A stretch of DNA of 64,000 nucleotides, from contig JAFMSR010000010.1 of the NCBI GenBank assembly GCA_022818135.1, positions 11,802,385-11,866,384 on the forward strand, given 5' to 3'. The notes under the pieces were generated by a model that saw only the letters and a list, made by a program, of their open reading frames with translations, did not search any database and had not been told where the DNA came from. This DNA is from Saxidomus purpurata (taxonomy: Eukaryota; Mollusca; Bivalvia; Venerida; Veneridae). Position 1 is the first letter of the stretch. Each line of letters starts with the position of its first letter. The translations under genes and the position numbers were made by a program. This document shows, in pieces, positions 59,324 to 64,000 of this stretch.

Positions 59324-60739
59324 TCTGAACCTCGTGCTCATGACAGAAATTATTAGTATGTATTGCATATGACGTTGTTTGCACACCATATAATGGTTAT
59401 TTTACCATGTGGCAGAAAAAGTGTCACAGCCAGGGCCAATACCCGCCACAAATTTACTATAGGTTTATATAGGAGCACTGTCATTAACTCGCGATAACAT
59501 TTTAACTAATAAAGTTATTTTAAAATCACAAACGGGATAATAAAATATAACATTTCCCCTTTTTAATGAATATTTTTCTGAGACTTTATTTGTTTGGTCT
59601 TTTTTTTAACTTAAAAACTCTACCCGTCGTTTTACTATATAGTATATAGTAAAACACCCAAAATGTGACATTTTTAACTGAAAATTTTGCAGTTTATCTT
59701 CAATTTATTAAAAAACTATAACAATTATTTTAGAATCACAAACGGGATTGAGTAAAACAACCATTCTACATTTAAGTGATATATTTTATATAAAAATAAA
59801 GAAAGAAGAAAATGGTCTTTTTTTAAGGTTTTGTTTAACAGGTATATAATTTTATTTTTACGATCGGAGCTCGGTTGCTTCCGTAATGCTGGCCGAACAC
59901 TTCCGAATGATTGATCTAACTGCTTCAGGCCATCGATACGTTTTATGGCCGGACATTACGTAACATTTATCATGATCTTTAAAACGTTGTATATTGGGTT
60001 TTGTTTTACATTAAAATACAAACTGGGTTAGAATCTTCAATTTTCTGTTCATACAAAGGCAAAACCTTTCAATGAAACCGGATATACATGATATCGTCTT
60101 TATAGCGAAGATCCATGAAATTTTCAGTATAATTATCAATATTATTTAGCTGTTGATGTTAATTTGCAACACATAAAATATTCACTAAGCGTGCATTTTT
60201 ATTTCGAAGCACTTGCACGGGATATTTTATTTTGTTTTACATTTTTCTTTGTCTCGAGTGAAAGGCTAAGCTATTCAACTCAGCTGAAATTAGTGTCATT
60301 TTATAGGTGTCAACATAGAGTTTCTTCCAGATTCAAAATACACAGATAAAAGCAGGTTGTCTTATTCCTCGAATATTTTGTCTTTCAGTTCACCCCGGAG
60401 AAATAAACTTATTATTATTTTAACAAAAAGAGAAGAAAAACACGCAATGTTGATCGGTGTGCAGAGTATTAAATGACACCATCTGTAAAATTTAACAGGT
60501 ATTATTCTACTGCAAAAATGGAAAAGTTGTTTACCACATTAAATCCTTATTTCTTCTTAATTATAATTTCAAGCAATGTGGACAGTGTTACAATCCAGCT
60601 GTAATTTTGAAGGAAAAATATATTTGACCATATGGTTTGAAACTGAAAAACCACATTCTTTTTACGACATTCAACATCAAGCGTTTACTAGAGTATGTAA
60701 AATCTATTGATATTCTGAAAAGGAAACGGTGCTATTTCT

Positions 60740-60935
60740 CAACATATTTGCCGTGTGCGTCTGTACTTGAAAATTGTAGGTCTACAATTTTCAACAATTC
60801 TCACGAGCAAACATTACGCACGTGTAAAGGGATCAGCCGAATAAGAAAAATCAAGTGCACACTAGATTCATTTCCATTATCATGTCAAAATTCACGAATG
60901 TTGTAGCTTTTGCATTACTCTGTGACTATTGGCAA
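60740..60935 (+). repeat. 196-bp duplicated segment, copy 1
   Basis: The first ~174 bp are identical by eye to 61914-62087, and the rest differ at a few bases. It contains a palindrome 'gaaaattgtaggtctacaat' plus tttc. The open frame across it is the same in both copies. Confidence 0.9.
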
Positions 60936-61395
60936 TTAATCTTCTTTTTCTTGTAAGAGCACATAATATATAAATTTGCGTACAAGGATATCTAACTGAT
61001 ACAATCACATGCATTTGCAAAAAAAGAGACATGACGAATGTTGTTATCAATATTAATCAGGATATGTATGCAATAAAATGCATCGTTTTTTGGGGGTTTG
61101 CTAAGAGTGTACTTTCGCCTACGTAACCTTCATAAAATAGAATGTGTCATTATTATTTAAACCAATCTGCACATATTCATGTCTGCCATCTATCCATAAT
61201 TAAACAAAATGCATCATATCTTTATTTTCATCTATGTTAAGATGGTTTTAAAGTAATATTGAATTAGCTATGTTTTGCTGGTTTTGAGCTGTAAATTTAA
61301 CTAAAGCGAGTCATTATGGCAAGCCAATTTACTATTTAATAAAAAAGAGATTATTTTCTTATTATAATAAAGGGGATATATTTATTAAATTAAAA

Positions 61396-61655
61396 AATAT
61401 CTCTGTAACTAAATAAGGAGATGTCTATCATAAAGATATCTAATTTTTTTAAAGATATTTCACAATACTAAAGAGATATCTCTCAGTGTAGTAGATATAT
61501 CTCTTAACCGTAAAGAGATATCTCTCCAGCATCAAAAGATATCTATGAAACGAGTCATCTATTTAAAATACAGAGATATGTCTTAACTTTAGAGAGATAT
61601 GTCTGTAACTGTGAGAGATATCTTTCAAAAATAGAAAGATATCTCTCAAATGATG
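61396..61655. repeat. Array of AGAGATATCTCT palindromes
   Basis: About ten copies of AGATAT(C/G)TCT-like palindromes occur in 260 bp (e.g. 61472, 61490, 61514, 61534, 61570, 61595, 61615, 61640), separated by 12-25 bases of unrelated sequence that itself hardly repeats. Confidence 0.75.
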
Positions 61656-61913
61656 TTAAAGACTCAGTAGCACAATTAAATGTAACTCTTATTTTACCAA
61701 GAAAGATGTCTTACCAGCGGAAATGACCTTTATTTGTACCAAAAACATTTCCAATTTGCATTTTATTAATCGTAATTACATGTTTGAAATATAGCGCAGT
61801 ATTTTTCAATGATATTTTAAAACAAGAGCTGTCCCTCATAAGTGACGAATGCCTCCAAAGAGGTGTCTCGTAGGTCTGTGTCCTTATGGAACCAGTACTT
61901 GCGCATGCTTTTG

Positions 61914-62109
61914 CAACATATTTGCCGTGTGCGTCTGTACTTGAAAATTGTAGGTCTACAATTTTCAACAATTCTCACGAGCAAACATTACGCACGTGTA
62001 AAGGGATCAGCCGAATAAGAAAAATCAAGTGCACACTAGATTCATTTCCATTATCATGTCAAAATTCACGAATGTTGTAGCTTTTGGATTAATCTGTGAC
62101 TATTGTCAA
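61914..62109 (+). repeat. 196-bp duplicated segment, copy 2
   Basis: This is a direct copy of 60740-60935, 1174 bp away. The sequence before this copy ('acaagagctgtccctcataa', 'gtgacgaatgcctccaaaga') is a known style of bivalve repeat start and is missing before copy 1. Confidence 0.9.
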
Positions 62110-62211
62110 CAATTACTTCCAATGAATTCTATTTTCTACATCCGTTTTTTTTACATTAAACTCCTTAATGACTGAACATGTGACTGTAATGAAGAAGTGC
62201 TCTCTAGTTAA

Positions 62212-62221
62212 ATCATTATTA

Positions 62222-62262
<41 letters not shown>

Positions 62263-62319
62263 ATTATTATTATTATCAGTAATACTATATACTATTATTA
62301 TTATTATTATTATTATTAC

Positions 62320-62353
<34 letters not shown>

Positions 62354-62366
62354 GTTATTATCATTA
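62212..62366 (+). repeat. (ATT)n microsatellite
   Basis: About 150 bases of ATT/TTA triplets with a few interruptions (at 62274-62298). The poly-Leu/Ile/Asn open frames here are artefacts. Confidence 0.97.
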
Positions 62367-63439
62367 ATTACGAGTAAAGTGAATGACACTGTTGAATGTT
62401 CTTTATCTTCTGGTAGAAATGGTAAAATTTAAGCAGAAGATTATCCCCTTTACGCACAAAAGTAACATGTCAAGTTCAATATCTCCCTTGGGCAATATTC
62501 AAGTACAATCGATAATCAATGATTTATGACCCTGTCCGTTATTTACGGATACTACCGAACTGTAGTTGTTTCCGTTAACTTCTAATCCCCAATACTTATC
62601 GATTGTCAGCTGATATAGCGGTTGGCACTTTTTCTGCCGTATGTGTATCTACACATTTTTGCACTGCATATGATAAAATAACCACCATATATACCGGAAA
62701 AGGCACTGCATATCATGAAAAATGTACAATGTCAAATTAAATATGTACCTCATATACATGCAAATGTACTGCGTATAATACAATACAACATGATAAGACA
62801 GTAAAGGCGTTCCATATCTCAGGGATACTGTTTATGTCATTTCTAAAAATAGTAAACTATAGGTACCCGGCTACGCCGATCGTGTAATAAAGATACTGCA
62901 CATTCATTTTTGTAGTTTGTGCGACACAGTCAAGTATGCGTTGCTGAGGGTTACTATCAGATTATACATTTTCTATAGAAAAATTACACAAACATGCATG
63001 TTTTGATCGCCCCAGTATGTCATTTTTCCGTTAATTATTATTTTTACTCGGGAAACGCTAAAAAGTATAGATGTTTCAAAGTACTCATACCAAACGACAT
63101 CCGCTTGTTCACTCAACGGTACCCCGCGCATGCAATTTGATATACTACGATACGGGAAACCTATGTTTAGAACGTCATGTATATAGTAGATGAGGTCTGT
63201 GCAGAAGGAACAGAAGTGTTTTTTATCGACATTGTCTTAATCTTACCGAAATCGATGCAGTTTAGAGTTGGATTTGATTCAGAAAATGCCTAAAATATGC
63301 GATTGGAGTTTTCAGTTGTTTCAAATCTTGTATTTATATATGCTCTGTACAACATGGGACAATTATTAGATTGGGTGGCGAGTCCATACCCCAAGCATCT
63401 GTGTATAAAACTACATGCATCATTGTTTTTGGTTTTAAA

Positions 63440-63930
63440 ATTACGTTTTTGCTATTGCTACTGCCAACTTCTGCTACAACACGATTTTGCTACTGCTACT
63501 GCCAGCTACTGCTACTGCCAACTTCACGTTTTTGCTACTGCTACTGCCATCTACTGCTACTAGCAACTTCACGATTTTGCTACTGCGATCTACTGCTACT
63601 AGCAACTTCACGATTTTGCTACTGCCAGCTACTGCTACTGCCAACTTCACGATTTTGCTACTGCTACTGCCAACTTCACGTTTTTTCAACTGCTACTGCC
63701 AGCTACTGCTACTGCCAACTTCACTATGTTGCTGCTGCCAGCTACTGCTACTGCCAACTTAACGATTTTGCTACTGCTACTGCCAGCTACTGCTACTGCC
63801 AACTTCACGTTTTTGCTACTGATACTGCCAGCTACTGCTACTGCCAACTTAACGATTTAGCTACTGCTACTGCCAGCTACTGCTACTGCCAACTTCACGT
63901 TTTTGCCACTGCTACTGCCAACTTCCTACT
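63440..63930 (+). repeat. Minisatellite of GCTACTGC-rich ~40-45-bp units
   Basis: Units read 'acgattttgctactgctact', 'gccagctactgctactgcca', 'acttc'. About twelve copies vary by dropping 'gctact' triplet pairs. It begins about 35 bp beyond the right end of the large foldback. Long open frames on both strands are repeat artefacts. Confidence 0.92.
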
Positions 63931-64000
63931 CATCAAGTATTTGTCTAACCTAACAACTATCGCAACGCTACCAGTAGCCTTTACGCAATAACTTTAAAAC

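Larger units (their letters stand above)
59411..62638. mobile_element. 3.2-kb TIR element inserted in the foldback right arm
   Basis: It begins GGCAGAAAAAGTGTCACAG and ends with the complement of GGCAGAAAAAGTGCCAACC, a 13-bp perfect terminal repeat extended with mismatches. The flanks ('gttattttacc' left, 'gtatgtgtatc' right) rejoin to match the uninterrupted left arm, so the insertion limits are supported. Inside are two tandem copies of a ~210-bp unit (59500-59830, 'atcacaaacgggat'), a duplicated 196-bp segment, an AGATATCTCT array and an (ATT)n tract. No transposase frame was seen. The target duplication is not clear. Confidence 0.72.
56655..63403. mobile_element. Large foldback structure with split right arm
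   Basis: Left arm 56655-57465 is continuous. Its inverted partner is in three pieces: 62640-63403 (pairs with about 56655-56965), 59355-59410 (pairs with 56960-57005) and 58595-58950 (pairs with 57000-57465). Matching anchors include 'tatggactcgccacccaat', 'ggaacgcctttactgtctta', 'taaccattatatg' and 'acattatatgcagt'. The breaks are explained by an inserted element (59411-62638), a hairpin-bearing stretch (58960-59355) and about 480 bp of extra DNA at 62830-63310. Both arms are rich in short degenerate units around ATATGCAGT. Confidence 0.78.

Noticed and set aside
62113..62377. Poly-Ile/Asn and poly-Leu open frames
   Set aside because: Translations of the (ATT)n microsatellite.
63297..63991. 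206-codon open frame rich in CYCQLLLLPTS
   Set aside because: It is the translation of a GCTACTGC minisatellite. Several frames and the other strand are equally open.

Overview
This is AT-rich eukaryotic nuclear DNA. It has widely spaced, intron-split genes in a mass of repeats. Bivalve-type dispersed repeats (the 'gggcaataactct...ctccggacaag' family ending in a 'cccccaaac...gggggtata' hairpin, and the 'aagagggcc...ggtgagctaaaa' family) and the affinities of the proteins point to a bivalve mollusc. The species cannot be named from the sequence. There is one 500-N assembly gap (18501-19000), and there are two homopolymer smears that look like sequencing or assembly artefacts.

Genes. (1) 8.1-17.3 kb, minus strand: four phase-consistent exons of a METTL27/WBSCR27-like SAM-dependent methyltransferase. 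The N-terminal exon(s) were not found and may lie in or beyond the gap. (2) 32.1-36.6 kb, minus strand: a complete three-exon, four-transmembrane claudin-like protein of 254 residues, whose first intron holds a LINE 3' end and a hAT-transposase-like fragment on the other strand. (3) 55.05-55.46 kb, plus strand: the first coding exon of an SLC35E3-like nucleotide-sugar transporter, with the rest beyond the window or not found. (4) 48.46-48.84 kb, minus strand: a frameshifted, stop-terminated piece of a DUF1647-family protein.

Mobile and repeat DNA dominates. The last intron of the methyltransferase gene carries a 3.5-kb giant foldback element (10283-13796). Its arms are tandem arrays of short palindromic units, and it is bounded by a near-perfect 9-bp target duplication, an architecture like Drosophila FB elements. 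The SLC35E3-like exon is flanked by two other foldback elements: 53805-54673, with a perfect 8-bp target duplication, and about 55555-56313 inside the intron. Downstream, 56.65-63.4 kb is one large inverted repeat. Its right arm is split by a 3.2-kb insertion with GGCAGAAAAAGTG terminal repeats (59411-62638). At 42.1-45.1 kb a TAA-flanked element (Harbinger-like target site) contains a second TAA-flanked element built from eight copies of a ~143-bp repeat. Several tandem arrays (49.2-51.0, 57.26-57.42 and 63.4-63.9 kb), tRNA-derived SINE heads and hairpin MITEs fill much of the rest.

The three gene loci show no common pathway. The main biological theme is the density and nesting of palindromic, non-autonomous DNA elements in and next to genes. 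No autonomous transposase was found to mobilise them.
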